In this document: positions 32,464 to 45,600 of the stretch, piece by piece
How the letters are laid out: every line of letters begins with the position of its first letter
Position numbering within the stretch: the stretch's first letter is position 1
NCBI GenBank assembly: GCA_947568835.1
Contig: OX387612.1
Location: forward strand, 796,001-860,000
Direction: 5' to 3'
DNA from: Protonemura montana
Lineage: Eukaryota; Arthropoda; Insecta; Plecoptera; Nemouridae
Length of the DNA stretch: 64,000 bases
Notes under the pieces: model-generated
What the model saw: only the letters and a program-made list of their open reading frames with translations
Told to the model about the DNA's origin: nothing
Database searches by the model: none
Program-made: the position numbers and the translations under genes

Positions 32464-33485
32464 TTATTATGCCTGGACTATAAGCACAAGCATAGCACAC
32501 AAGGATCTTAAAACTTGGTTATCATATGGGACTGCACACAATTGACATAGCAATAAGCACAAGCAAAGCACACAAGGATCTTAAAACTTGGTTATCATAT
32601 GGGACTGCACACAATTGACATAGCAATAAGCACAAGCATAGTACACAAGGATCTTCAAACTTAATTATCATATGGGACTGCACACAATTGACATAGCAAT
32701 AAGCACAAGCATAGCACACAAGAATCTTAAAACTTGGTTATCATATGGGACTGCACACAATTGACATAGCAATAAGCACAAGCATAGCACACAAGGATCT
32801 TAAAACTTGGTTATCATATGGGACTGCACACAATTGACATAGCAATAAGCACAAGCATAGCACACAATGATCTTAAAACTTGGTTATCATATGGGACTGC
32901 ACACAATTGATATAGCTATAAGAACTAGAAAACCACACAAGGATCTAAAAACTTGGTTATCATATGGGACTGCACACAATTGACATAGTAATAAGTACAA
33001 GCAAAGCACACAAGGATCTTAAAACTTGGTTATCATATGGGACTGCACACAATTTACATAGCAATAAGCACAAGCATAGCACACAAGGATCTTAAAACTT
33101 GGTTATCATATGGGACTGCACACAATTGACATAGCAATAAGCACAAGCATAGCACACAATGATCTTAAAACTTGGTTATCATATGGGACTGCACACAATT
33201 GATATAGCCATAAGAACTAGAAAACCACACAAGGATCTAAAAACTTGGTTATCATATGGGACTGCACACAATTGACATAGCAATAAGCACAATCATAGCA
33301 CACAAGGATCTTTAAACTTGGTTATCATATGGGACTGCACACAATTGACATAGCAATAAGCACAATCATAGCACACAAGGATCTTTAAACTTGGTTATCA
33401 TATGGGACTGCACACAATTGACATAGCAATAAGCACAAGCATAGTACACAAGGATCTTAAAACTTGGTCATCATATGGGACTGCT
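32464..33485. repeat. 73-bp satellite, right portion
   Basis: About 14 copies of the 73-bp unit seen at 15,225-15,430. They continue in the same orientation after the foldback insertion. Some units differ (GAACTAGAAAACCACAC variants recur every few units), which hints at a multi-unit higher-order repeat. Confidence 0.95.
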
Positions 33486-36130
33486 AAGCATGCTGGACTC
33501 TGGTTTGACAGATGGGGTGATGGTCTGCTAAGCATGCTGGACTCAGGTTGGACATATAGGGTGATGGTCTGCTAAGCATGCTGGACTCTGGTTGGACAGA
33601 TGGGGTGATGGTCTGCTAAGCATGCTGGACTCTGGTTTGACAGATGGGGTGATGGTCTGCTAAGCATGCTGGACTTAGATTGGACAGATGGGGTGATGGT
33701 CTGCTAAGCTTGCTGGACTCAGGTTGGACAGATGGGGTGATCAGTGATGTATTCGTAAAATTTTTAGTGGGGGTACGCAAAAATGACCTAATATTTGTGT
33801 CGGTGGGCGGGGAAGGGGGGGGGGGGGGAGGAGGAGACCCAAGGCGAATGCACCGAAAGAGTGGGAAATAGGGGGCTTTGGGCGCAGCTCTAAGTGCATT
33901 TTTATTCTAAGGTTTTTTTGGAGTCAGTCTACGAGTTTACGATGAAATTGGGCTTGGAATGACCCAAACCAAATTTTGGTTTTTTAAGAGGAGCAAGGCC
34001 CCAAAGGGAACGCAAATCCACTTGCTTCCTCTTCTGCATCTTGAATTGAACCAACTCGTCCAGTGCGGCTCGTATGTTGCAATTAGGTTATTGTTTGTAT
34101 TTTTGTCTTTCCTGCGAATTCTTATTATTTGAAGTGGGCTTGCTTCTGAGAGCTTGCACCACCGTGCGACGCCGCGAAAGCGGCTACCGACTTCCCTACG
34201 TGATAATAGTAATACGGTTCTAACTAACCCCTTTGTTGTGAGTCGCGACGCCGACATAATTCCAGTCTACCTACTCTTAGTACGTTCGCATACAGTGCCA
34301 TTCTTGCTAGGTCTATTTTTAAGTAAGTGAATTATTAGGAATGAAACCCTCAACTGGAATATTTTCGTCTTGAAAATAAAGAGGTGCACGATATTTCGAA
34401 TAATCATAATTTAATACTGGGTTCCCGTGCGTTCACCTGCGTTCCCTCAAAAATGCAAAGTGGGGGTACCTACGGCCAAAAATAAAATTAATAGTGGGTG
34501 GACTGCGTACACCCACGTGTATTGACCAATACATCACTGGGGGTGATGGTTTGCTAAGCTTGCTGCACTCAGGTTGGACAGATGGGGTGATGGTCTGCTA
34601 AGCATGCTGGACTCAGGTTTGACAGATGGGGTGATGGTCTGTTAAGCATGCTGGACTCAGGTTGGACAGATGGGGTGATGGTCTGCTAAGCATGCTGGAC
34701 TCTGGTTTGACAGATGGGGTGATGGTCTGCTAAGCATGCTGGACTCAGGTTGGACAGATGGGGTGATGGTCTGCTAAGCATGCTGGACTCAGGTTGGACA
34801 GATGGGGTGATGGTCTGCTAAGCTTGCTGGACTCAGGTGGAACAGATGGGGTGATGGTCTGCTAAGCATTCTGGACTCAGGTTGGACAGATGGGGTGATG
34901 GTCTGCTAAGCATGCTGGACTCAGGTTGGACAGATGGGGTGATGGTCTGCTAAGCATGCTGGACTCAGGTTGGACAGATGGGGTGATGGTCTGCTAAGCT
35001 TGCTGGACTCAGGTTGGACAGATCGGGTGATGGTCTGCTAAGCATGCTGGACTCAGGTTGGACAGATGGGGTGATGGTCTGCTAAGCATGCTGAACTCAG
35101 GCTGGACAGATAGGGTGATGGTCTGCTAAGCATGCTGGACTCAGGTTGGACAGATGGGGTGATGGTCTGCTAAGCTTGCTGGACTCAGGTTGGACAGATG
35201 GGGTGATGGTCTGCTAGCATGCTGGACTCAGGTTGGACAGATAGAGTGATGGTCTGCTAAGCTTGCTGGACTCAGGTTGGACAGATGGGGTGATGGTCTG
35301 CTAAGCATGCTGGACTCAGGTTGGACAGATGGGGTGATGGTCTGCTAAGCATGCTGGACTCAGGTTGGACAGATGTGGTGATGGTCTGCTAAGCATGCTG
35401 GACTCAGGTTGGACAGATGGGGTGATGGTCTGCTAAGCATGCTGGACTCAGGTTGGACAGATCGGGTGATGGTCTGCTAAGCATGCTGGACTCAGGTTGG
35501 ACAGATGGGGTGTTGGTCTGCTAAGCATGCTGGACTCAGGCTGGACAGATGGGGTGATGGTCTGCTAAGCATGCTGGACTCAGGTTGGACAGATGGGGTG
35601 ATGGTCTGCTCAGCATGCTGGACTCAGGTTGGACAGATGGGGTGATGGTCTGCTAAGCATGCTGGACTCAGGTTGGACAGATGGGGTGATGGTCTGCTAA
35701 GCATGCTGGACTCAGGTTGGACAGATGGGGTGATGGTCTGCTAAGCATGCTGGACTCAGGTTGGACAGATGGGGTGATGGTCTGCTAAGCATGCTGGACT
35801 CAGGCTGGACAGATGGGGTGATGGTTTGCTAAGCATGCTGGACTCAGGTTGGACAGATCGGGTGATGGTCTGCTAAGCATGCTGGACTCAGGTTGGACAG
35901 TTGGGGTGATGGTCTGCTAAGCATGCTGGACTCAGGCTGGACAGATGGGGTGATGGTCTGCTAAGCATGCTGAACTCAGGTTGGACAGATGGGGTGATGG
36001 TCTGCTAAGCATGCTGGACTCAGGCTGGACAGATGGGGTGATGGTCTGCTAAGCATGCTGGACTCAGGTTGGACAGTTGGGACGATGGTCTGCTAAGCTT
36101 GCTGGACTCAGGTTGGACTGATGGGGTGAT
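33486..36130. repeat. 44-bp satellite array, interrupted
   Basis: About 6 copies before and 36 after an inserted hAT MITE (33742-34539). The unit contains GGTCTGCTAAGCATGCTGGA, and the TAAGCATGCT part includes the palindrome AGCATGCT. Units are mostly identical. Confidence 0.95.
33742..34539. mobile_element. Non-autonomous hAT-type element, 798 bp
   Basis: Short terminal inverted repeats CAGTGATGTATT / AATACATCACTG are flanked by an exact 8-bp duplication GGGGTGAT (33734-33741 and 34540-34547) created from the 44-bp satellite. CAGTG ends and an 8-bp duplication are typical of hAT. Contains a G-run at 33,815-33,829. The 106-codon frame at 33937-34257 (minus) shows no transposase motif. Confidence 0.85.
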
Positions 36131-37170
36131 AGCACTATATCAAGGTCTCCATTTAAGAACTTAAACTATACATTTAAATAAGTTCAACATTGTGAATTTA
36201 ATGAAGCATTACATTTTAATTTTGTATTAATTAATTTACAAAGATAATTGCAAAAGAATAACATTTTAGTGAACAACTAAGTCCATGTTTAGTTTAGACA
36301 ATAAGCAAGAAATTATTGCACGTTTGCAAGACTTGAGACTAAAACTAAAAGCACCATGAAAATATTTACTTTGTAAATGTAATGAACTTGAATGAAATAT
36401 TGGTCGACTGACAATAATTCATGTAAGAATAAAATGCTTTGACCCAGCGACATTAAACTTGGACTTACAATTCTTACAGCTCGGTCACGTGCAAATGTTG
36501 GTATCTTCATTGCTGACAACTTTACCACTCTCAGGTACGTAGATTCCTCGAGCAATTTATTTCTTGGGTAAAACAAAACCCCAGCAAAAACACAAAGGAG
36601 CTTTGAAATGATTTCATATGCACTTTTAAGTTGTAGCCAACATCTTGTTGAAAACAAAACTGGGAAGAGAAAAGAAGGAGTTCAAGTTACTGAGGTTGAT
36701 AACGAGCTTGTCAATGATTTAGTAAGTTGAACTTCATTTCCATCTCTTGCCTCGAACACTGTCAAAATAACACGACCGAACAAATGGTTGACTTTTTGGA
36801 TCCAACGCAACCAGCACTTTACTCTCGGTAAGTTGTGATACTTAATTCTTCATCTCCATTACGAATACTAGATGTTGCTTCCTTGACAATTATTTGTGTC
36901 ACGGCAGTTTTCTAGAAATTATTTCAGTGAAGATTTGCAAGACTCCGGATTTAAGTCTTTGCTGGTGAAAACCCTGGGTTCGTATCACAATTCAGTCAGA
37001 CACTTTACCAACTTGTAAATAATTGGAAAATTCCAAAAACATTTCTACACTAACACATACAGAGTATTATAAGATGACAGGATTTGCAAAGGTTTGCTAT
37101 CGAATCTCTAGCGTTCACAGCGAAGATCATTTCGTTCTTTTTTTATTATTATAAACACTTTAACCTTCTC
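36131..37170. other. Unique stretch with possible exon remnants
   Basis: No confident gene. Three plus-strand pieces look coding but do not assemble. The first is a short frame at 36,287-36,358 (MFSLDNKQEIIARLQDLRLK). The second is KRKEGVQVTEVDNELVNDL at about 36,665-36,722. The third is a segment ending in QMVDFLDPTQPALYSR directly before a GTAAGT donor at 36,829. A minus-strand frame at 36313-36657 competes. Left unassigned. Confidence 0.3.
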
Positions 37171-37985
37171 ATAAATTGATGCCCAAACGGGGACTCAAAC
37201 CCCGATCTCCACCTGTCGCGGGTGTTGCTCTAACCAATTGAGCTACTTGGACCCCGATCTCCACCTGTCGCGGGTGTTGCTCTAACCAAATGAGCTACTT
37301 GGACCCCGATCTCCACCTGTCGCGGGTGTTGCTCTAACCAATTGAGCTACTTGGACCCCGATCTCCACCTGTCGCGGGTGTTGCTCTAACCAATTGAGCT
37401 ACTTGGACCCCAATCTCCACCTGTCGCAGGTGTTGCTCTAACCAATTGAGCTACTTGGACCCTGATCTCCACCTGTCGCGGGTGTTGCTCTAACCAATTG
37501 AGCTACTTGGACCCTGATCTCCACCTGTCGCGGGTGTTGCTCTAACCAAATGAGCTACTTGGACCCCGATCTCCACCTGTCGCGGGTGTTGCTCTAACCA
37601 ATTGAGCTACTTGGACCCCGATCTCCACCTGTCGCGGGTGTTGCTCTAACCAATTGAGCTACTTGGACCCCAATCTCCACCTGTCGCAGGTGTTGCTCTA
37701 ACCAATTGAGCTACTTGGACCCTGATCTCCACCTGTCGCGGGTGTTGCTCTAACCAAATGAGCTAGTTGGAACCCGATCCCCACCTGTCGCAGGTGTTGC
37801 TCTAACCAATTGAGCTACTTGGACCCTGATCTCCACCTGTCGCGGGTGTTGCTCTAACCAAATGAGCTAGTTGGAACCCGATCCCCACCTGTCGCGGGTG
37901 TTGCTCTAACCAATTGAGCTACTTTGACCCCGATCTCCACCTATCGCGGGTGTTGCTCTAACCAATTGAGCTACTTGGACACTGG
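37171..37985 (-). repeat. 52-bp tRNA-SINE-head array (second locus)
   Basis: About 15 units, same orientation as 13171-14600. The complete T-arm and 3' acceptor part (GCCCAAACGGGGACTCAAAC) is present at the low-coordinate end. Alternating CCCCGATCTCC/CCTGATCTCC variants form multi-unit blocks that recur. Followed at 37,986-38,105 by the flank shared with 14,601-14,725. Confidence 0.9.
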
Positions 37986-38217
37986 CTTTTTGAGATGATT
38001 TTAGTGTATTTGATGAGAATGACGGATCTCCAAGGAGTAGAACCAAGAGGCTGTGAATACTCACAGTCACTCTGATTCTAGTGACGCTATATCACGTCAC
38101 AACCTGTCAAACTCAAATAACTCCAATTTGAAGTTGGATTCGTTGCTGTATTAGGATTAAATAACATTTAAGTTGCAAACGCTTGCAATGCGTCTCAAAA
38201 ATTTGTCTCTTAAAGCC

Positions 38218-38365
38218 AGTGTCCAAGTAGCTGAATTGGTTAGAGCAACACCCGCGACTGGTTGAGATCGGGGTTCGAGTCCCCGTTTGGGCATCAATTT
38301 TTGAGATGGTTATAGTGTTGTTAATAATAAAATACCCCGCGCATTGCAAGCGTTTGCAATTTAAA
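38218..38365 (+). mobile_element. Single full-length tRNA-derived SINE copy
   Basis: Unamplified copy: acceptor GTCCAAG, D arm GCTGAATTGGTTAGAGC, T-arm with B box GGGGTTCGAGTCCCC, acceptor 3' strand TTTGGGC. Then a short body ATCAATTTTTGAGATGGTTA and a tail CCCCGCGCATTGCAAGCG. It serves as the reference for the arrays, which repeat only the first 52 nt. The anticodon loop lacks the conserved U33. Confidence 0.75.
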
Positions 38366-38814
38366 TAATATTTCATCCTTAATCATTTTGCTCATCTCGC
38401 CGTTGCATTGAAACCAAATTTGTAGCAAAATAAGATGAATGGTGGGCGGCTGTTTTTTCTCACACCTCGAGGAAAGTTGTTTCTAAGTACAGTATAAAAA
38501 TATAAGATCAATGGTTTTGTTTTCCTCGCAATGTCATTTGTTGAATGGATCAATGCTCCAGTAATTAGCATAAGAGTAATTAAAAGCTGCCAATTAAAGC
38601 TCTTTCTATTTTTCTAGTTTGACTTCACTTTTGCTCGAAGCAAGTGACAACAATTGCAACAGGTTGTGTTGATCCCGGCTTGAAAGCAAGTGACAAGTGA
38701 ACATCGTAGAGCACCGTTCTGTCAAGATAAACATTCCATCAACTATTGCTCTTTTAACTATTTATATACAAATAATGAAGTTCATAATGAAGTTCTTAAA
38801 CATTCCATATCTAG
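38366..38814. other. Unassigned spacer
   Basis: Nothing recognisable between the SINE copy and the 10-bp array. Confidence 0.5.
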
Positions 38815-39373
38815 CCATGTCCTGACATGTCATGGCATGTCCTGGCATGTCCTGACACGTCCTGGCATGTCCTGGCATGTCCTGGCATGTCCTGACACGT
38901 CCTGGCATGTCCTGGCATGTCCTGGCACGTCCTGGCATGTCCTGGCACGTCCTGGCATGTCCTGACATGTCCTGGCATGTCCTGGCATGTCCTGGCAGGT
39001 CCTGGCATGTCCTGGCAGGTCCTGGCATGTCCTGGCAGGTCCTGGCATGTCCTGACATGTCCTGGCATGTCCTGGCATGTCCTGGCAGGTCCTGGCATGT
39101 CCTGGCATGTCCTGACATGTCCTGACATGTCCTGACATGTCCTGACATGTCCTGGCATGTCCTGACATGTCCTGGCATGTCCTGACATGTCCTGACATGT
39201 CCTGGCATGTCCTGACATGTCCTGGCATGTCCTGGCATGTCCTGACATGTCCTGGCATGTCCTGGCATGTCGTGGCATGTCCTGGCATGTCCTGGCATGT
39301 CGTGGCATGTCCTGGCATGTCCTGACATGTCCTGGCATGTCCTGTCCTGGCATGTCATGTCCTGACATGTCAT
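38815..39373. repeat. 10-bp array resembling p53-family half sites
   Basis: About 55 copies of TGRCATGTCC with few substitutions (CACG, CAGG, CGTGG variants). Most units match the p53-family half-site consensus RRRCWWGYYY at 9 of 10 positions, the first position being T. They follow each other without spacer. The array begins about 140 bp beyond the ZFYVE21 stop. Open frames in several phases on both strands are by-products of the repeat. Confidence 0.9.
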
Positions 39374-39512
39374 CTCCTTGCTTGTCTAGCCAGGTCCTGG
39401 TTTGCTTTTAGGGAGAAGTGGCAAGTGCCTAGCTCTTGTTAGACCCACGATATAAGACAGCAAACAGATATCTCCTTCGCTGGCTGTGTCGGTGTTTTGT
39501 TGGTGCAGTTGT

Positions 39513-39670
39513 TTAGTCTTGCTTCTGTTGGTGCAGCAGCTTGAATGCTTCCTGCAGCGCCGAGATCCAAGAGTTGGCAGTCCTGCGGTGGGGCTCTGGC
39601 GCCGCTGACAGCTTCACTCGCTTCTCTCCGCAGAGCTCCGTCAGGTACAATAGGTTGATGCTGCTGGCAC
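39513..39670 (-). CDS. ZFYVE21 terminal exon
   Basis: Acceptor GTTGCAG, then ASSINLLYLTELCGEKRVKL, TANSWISALQEAFKLL and a stop. Matches the vertebrate C-terminus (Q.KL......R..AVAWL.A...A.KLL pattern). Confidence 0.85.
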
Positions 39671-42600
39671 CTGCAACGAGGACAGCTTTTTAGGTTAAAG
39701 ATGTCAATTTATTGATTGGTGTGGTTTGATGAAGCAATGTTTTGACAATGGGCCATGTGGCAATTTTCTAATGAGAGGTTCTCTCCCAAACAGAACTGGT
39801 CATAAAACCTGTTGCTACTGTGGGTTGATGTTGCAAGACAGATGTGTGGTCGACCATTTAAACTAGTTTTCTTGGAATTTATTTTTATGTTCTTTTATGA
39901 ACACTAAAACCATCTGTCAATCAGACTGGAACCCGATCTCCGCCTGTCGCGGGTGTTGCTCTAACCAATTGAGCTACTTGGACCCTGATCTCCACCAGTC
40001 GCTGTGTTGCTCTAACCAATTGAGCTACTTGGACCCCGATCTCCACCTGTCGCAGGTGTTGCTCTAACCAATTGAGCTACTTGGACCCTGATCTCCACCT
40101 GTAGCGGGTGTTGCTCTAACCTATTGAGCTACTTGGACCCCCATCTCCACCTGTCACGGGTGTTGCTCTAACCAATTGAGCTACTTGGACCCCGATCTCC
40201 GCCTGTCGTTGGTGTTGCTCTAACCAATTGAGCTACTTGGACCCCGATCTCCACCTGTCGCAGGTGTTGCTCTAACTAATTGAGCTACTTGGACCCCGAT
40301 CTCCATCTGTCGTGGGTGTTGCTCTAACCAATTGAGCTACTTGGACCCCAATCTCCACCTGTCGCAGGTGTTGCTCGAACCAATTGAGCTACTTGGACCC
40401 TGATCTCCACCTGTCACGGGTGTTGCTCTAATCAATTGAGCTACTTGGACACATAATATTTGAGATGTTTTTAGTGTATTTGACGAGAATGATGGATCTC
40501 CAAGGAGTGGAGATTCATTCTGATTCTTGTGACGCTATACCGCTTTTTGCTTGTGTTTGACTGATTATGAAAGTATTCAAGGTTTAATTTTAAATAATAA
40601 ACTCTTTTTTAAAACTTACAAATCTCACCCGGGACAAATTAAAATTTACTTCACAAAAATGTTTTAATAAAATATCAATGCCTTGTTTATAATTTGATCC
40701 AAGTGCATTCTTGCAGAGATTTGTAAAGTTTTGCAAATAGGAAAACTGAAACTAAAAATACACCTAAAAATTAATTTATGGAAACAACCAAAAGGAAGTA
40801 AAGCAGCCAATTTTTTCCGAAACAATTTATTTTTCAGAGGCAATGCTTAAAGAAAAAGTGAAGCTCTTTGAATGGGAAGATGGGAAAGCTCCTCACATCC
40901 GATACACATACCTTCGAAATCCTCGGGAAAGTCCTCTATATTGGGATCAGAGAAATTCATTACAGAAATAGAAGACAATAATCTGACATGTTTTTAAAAA
41001 GTCCTGCTCTGTTCCGTGTTCAACTGGCCTGCAACAAGGCAGGTTTCATGACGTCATGCTCTTCACCAGCTCTGGGTGAAAGCAAATTCATATCGTAAAC
41101 TTTGTCAGTGAATCTCCCCGTCATCGACTGAACTTTGGACTGAAATGTCCAGAACAAAGCGTGCTGTTACCGCAAGAAGTACAGCACTTTCAGAACCACC
41201 AGCAAACATAACCAACAAAACACAAGGAGGCTGTGAGTCAGCCATAGTTCATGTTGGTTCTAGCACTAAAAATACTGTCAAGCAGCGTAACCACAAAATC
41301 TTCAAATCTTCAATTGCACGCACACTTGCATGAACCGTTGAAACAACTTGTTTTGATATTAAATCCTTGCAATCGTAGCAATCGTAAGTACATTTCAGTG
41401 CAGCAAACATCCTGCATGTTGACACGGCAACCGTTACTGGCCGTTTGAGTGAATGATAACGAAGAAACACGAGGTAAATATTGACACAACGTGACGTCAT
41501 TGAGTGCAGGTTCTCGGTAGAGAAACAACGTCAATGTTACAGTCTCTGCGTGAAAGATGGCCGCCAAATGACCACCTTACCGACAAAAATGCAGAGTACC
41601 GGAACATCACGTTAAGTGGAGCCACTGTCGTATGAAATTTAATTTCGATATTTCTCGTAGGTTACTCGCTTTTTAATATCGTTACGTGTACATCAATCGT
41701 TGAGGTAAACATTGATGGAGATTTTTTGAGGATAAAAAGGCTCAAAAGCGAGTTAACCTACGAGAAATATCGAAATTAAAATTCATACGACAGTGGCTCC
41801 ACTTAACACGATGTTCCGGTACTCTGCATTTTTGTCGGTAAGGTAGTCATTTGGCGGCCATCTTTCACGCAGAGACTGTAACATTGACGTTGTTTCTCTA
41901 CCTAGAACCTGCACTCAACGGTGACGTCCATGACATCAGATGACTTCGCTGGGCAGAATAATCTCGTAGAATACTTTAATCACATCAATCCATCATCTCC
42001 CTTTTCAACACTGACATTCATACTTCACATATTATACACATTATTATATATTATATATATATATATATTATTATATATATTATTATATATATTATATATT
42101 ATATATATATATATTATTATATATTATATATATATTATTACACATATTATACACATTCATACTTCACATTCATATTCATACTTCACTCTCATATGATATT
42201 CTATGAAACATTATAGAAATCTCAAGTATTCAAAACGATATTTTTTGTAAGGTTTGGGTTAGGTTAGGTTAGGTTAGTCACAGTTAGGTTAGGTTTTAGA
42301 GATTATATAAGATATTAGAAAGAGAGGTGAGATTATATTTGAGTTGTGCTGTTGATTGTTGACTCGTGACTCACCATTGGAGTCGTCCCGGGAAACACCG
42401 AAGCTTCTGACAGATGACAGTTCAACCGGTGAAAGTTCTTCCACCATTAGCCCCTCAATGATCAGACGGCTGCAAGACAAGCACTGATTGGTCAGGTGTG
42501 TATCTAGTTCATTCAAGTGAAATCTCATTGGTCAGGTGTGTATCTAGTTCATTCAAGTGAAATCTCATTGGTCAGGTGTGTATCTAGTTCATTCAAGTGA

Positions 42601-45600
42601 AATCTCATTGGTCAGGTGTGTATCTAGTTCATTCAAGTGAAATCTCATTGGTCAGGTGTGTATCTAGTTCATTCAAGTGAAATCTCATTGGTCAGGTGTG
42701 TATCTAGTTCATTCAAGTGAAATCTCATTGGTCAGGTGTGTATCTAGTTCATTCAAGTGAAATCTCATTGGTCAGGTGTGTATCTAGTTCATTCAAGTGA
42801 AATCTCATTGGTCAGGTGTGTATCTAGTTCATTCAAGTGAAATCTCATTGGTCAGGTGTGTATCTAGTTCATTCAAGTGAAATCTCATTGTAATTGCAAA
42901 CGCCAGCAACCTTTCGAAAATTGATGCCCAATTTGACATCAATGTTTGGGGGGACGTCAAGGTTACTAATAATAGAATAGTATTTGCTTTGACTTTTGTT
43001 GATAATATTTTCACAGTCAGTTTAACATCAGAAGAAGGGGATTTCAAAATCAGCTCAGACGATGCCTTCAACTGCTTATACTTTAAATGCACAAAAATCT
43101 ATACAATAAATAAATCATGACTTCTGATAATATGACGGCTGTTAGCCATTTCTTTTTATGCAAAGATAATAAGCAGGAGATGCATACAAAAAAAAACAAG
43201 TTAAAAAAAAACAGCTTCTCGAGTTATTAGGGTTGAAATTTAAAGGTTTATTTTTTCCACCCCTAAACTTGATAAGTAAGCAATTTATGTATTTTTTCTT
43301 GTTAATTAAAGAACGATTATCATTTTAGAACTAGTCTTATCCTTTTAAGTTTATAATATTTGGTTTTTCCATCCCCTGCCACGGGCAAACCGCTAGGCGT
43401 ATGGCAAAAATATTTTACAAGGGTTTTTATTTTAAGTGTTCTAAACTTCCTGAAAATTTGGTCAAATTTTGAGATAGTGAAGGTTTTGAGTGACGAACAC
43501 TTGTTATGGAACGTCTCGAATATTGAATTTGCTCATTTATTGAATTATTAAACTTTATTTTTTATGTTGGATGCATTTAGGGTACTTTGTAGACAAGATA
43601 TTTGTTTATATTTTTGTGGTTTTTTTGTTATTGTAGAAATGTCAGGAATGCAAGGGATATGAAGGGTGAAAACCCTTGATAGAGCAACAGGTACAAGCTA
43701 CAAAACTTAGGGATTTTTAGTCGTCTTTTACTTCGCATTCAAAACTCAGTTGTGATTAGCTTTGTTCAACACAAACCTGTGATCTACGGAAAGTTTGCAC
43801 GTAACGTATTGCAAAACATCTGGCTCTGGTGTTGGGGGAAGATCCAGGAAGAATGTGGCTCCTGGAAATAAAAGATAAACATAAACATAAACATTCAAAC
43901 CCGACATAACCTACAGTTGCGTTAGCCTAACCTTGCCACAGCCTGGTGGACTCTGACGTCACTAACTACAGTCGTGTTAGCCTAACCTTGCCACAGCCTG
44001 GTGGACTCTGACGTCACTAACTACAGTCGTGTTAGCCTAACCTTGCCACAGCCTGGTGGACTCTGACGTCACTAACTACATGTTGCCAACTTTAGAATAC
44101 AAAATAAAGTCAGTCTTCACCGGGGAGTTTTAAAATTAACCAGGAAATTATGAAGGAACGATGCATCTTGTATTTTAATTCTTTGTGAATTGATCAGTTT
44201 ATTTGCGTGAAACTAAATCTATTGAAAATAAGAACTTGAATACTACTTACTACTAACTAAAAGTCCTAATGGCTTCTGCTAAATACCTGCCGTACACTAG
44301 CGGATTCTAGCAATGGCTGCTAAAGAGAGGTTTGCAAGCTTGGGTGCATGCCAATCCTGATAAAAGTTAAAAGTAACACAAAATATATTAATTTGAACTT
44401 TGGTTGATTAATATTGATTATTTTTCATTTAATCTTTATTTTATTCTGAAATTATTAAATGTTTCAACCAAAGAAAAACACTTTTGTGAGCTTTTAAATC
44501 GGATAGTTAACAGTAGCATCATGGTGTCATGTTTTCTAGGTTGGTATAGGCACCCCAGAAAGTAACAAACTCAAATTAATTCTCGTCTACCTCGTTGTGT
44601 TTTGAAAAGTACAATAGTGTTTTAAAAGTCACTAAATTATATCACCAACAACAGTTATCCCTGCCTCAAACTCAGCCTTCGTCATGAAATGTTTATCGCA
44701 GAACTCCTTTCTTTATCTCTTACCCATTGTAAGAAACACAAAAAAACCTAAAATTTTGTAGGTTAGAATTCAAGCCGTGAAATGTTAACCTACCTGAAAG
44801 CAACGTCTTAAGCTGCTTCTCGAAGAAGTTTATCTCTGAGTTAGAAGTGACTCCACAGCTAGCGCACATCCGGACCGGATCAACGAAACACATTCGTGGC
44901 AGGGCGACTTTCCGACTGCAGCAAGGGCCGCAGAATATCTGTCCACATCGCCGGCAATGGTGCTGAAAAAACGTGGCATCTTTTAGAAGTTTCACTCTCA
45001 AAGTGCATAACATACAGTGGCAGCTTGTAGGTGTTATTCTAGGAGGGTCTGCATTGCAATAAACAAATAATGCCCCCTGATATATAGGTACTGCATGTTG
45101 AATCAATGTTTGGTTTGGTATTATGGTAGCTAATACCTAATATCATTAAGTACTGAATAGGTAGGTTAGCTTTAAGTACTAAAGCTAATAATGGTCAGAA
45201 GCAAATTGGATTTGAAGCTACACTTAATCTACTTCCCACTTTAAACCTTTAAATAGAGAAATGAAGCAAATATACATGAGTGGTGTATCAACATTACAAT
45301 TCCCTGATGACATTGACGATTGATTAACCCGCCTTCGTTTGGAGAAACCAATTTCTAACCTTTCTTGAGATGAAATCGAATTTCCGTTGGCATTCATTGC
45401 AATGCTTGCTCTGAAAAAAAGAATAACATACGAGTAAGCAAATAAGGACTAAACCACACGACAATAACAGTATTTAACGTGATGTCATTGTAAATACAAA
45501 AAAGTTTGGCGTGGCGCGAATAAATAACCGATTTGATTACGGTTAAAACTGACAAAAGTCGTAACGGACTACTTATTAAGATACCAAAGCACCTCAGAAA

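Noticed and set aside
33937..34257. 106-codon minus frame inside the hAT MITE
   Set aside because: No hAT dimerisation or catalytic motif and an Arg/Ser-rich composition typical of chance frames.
36313..36657. 114-codon minus-strand frame
   Set aside because: Hydrophobic, no recognisable domain, and competing coding-like pieces on the plus strand.
38762..39411. Many overlapping frames on both strands rich in CQDMPGH or SWHVLACPG
   Set aside because: All come from the 10-bp repeat.
41145..41333. Plus-strand frame starting MSRTKRAVTARS
   Set aside because: Short, no homologue recognised, competing open frames on the minus strand, and inside a ZFYVE21 intron; kept out for lack of support.
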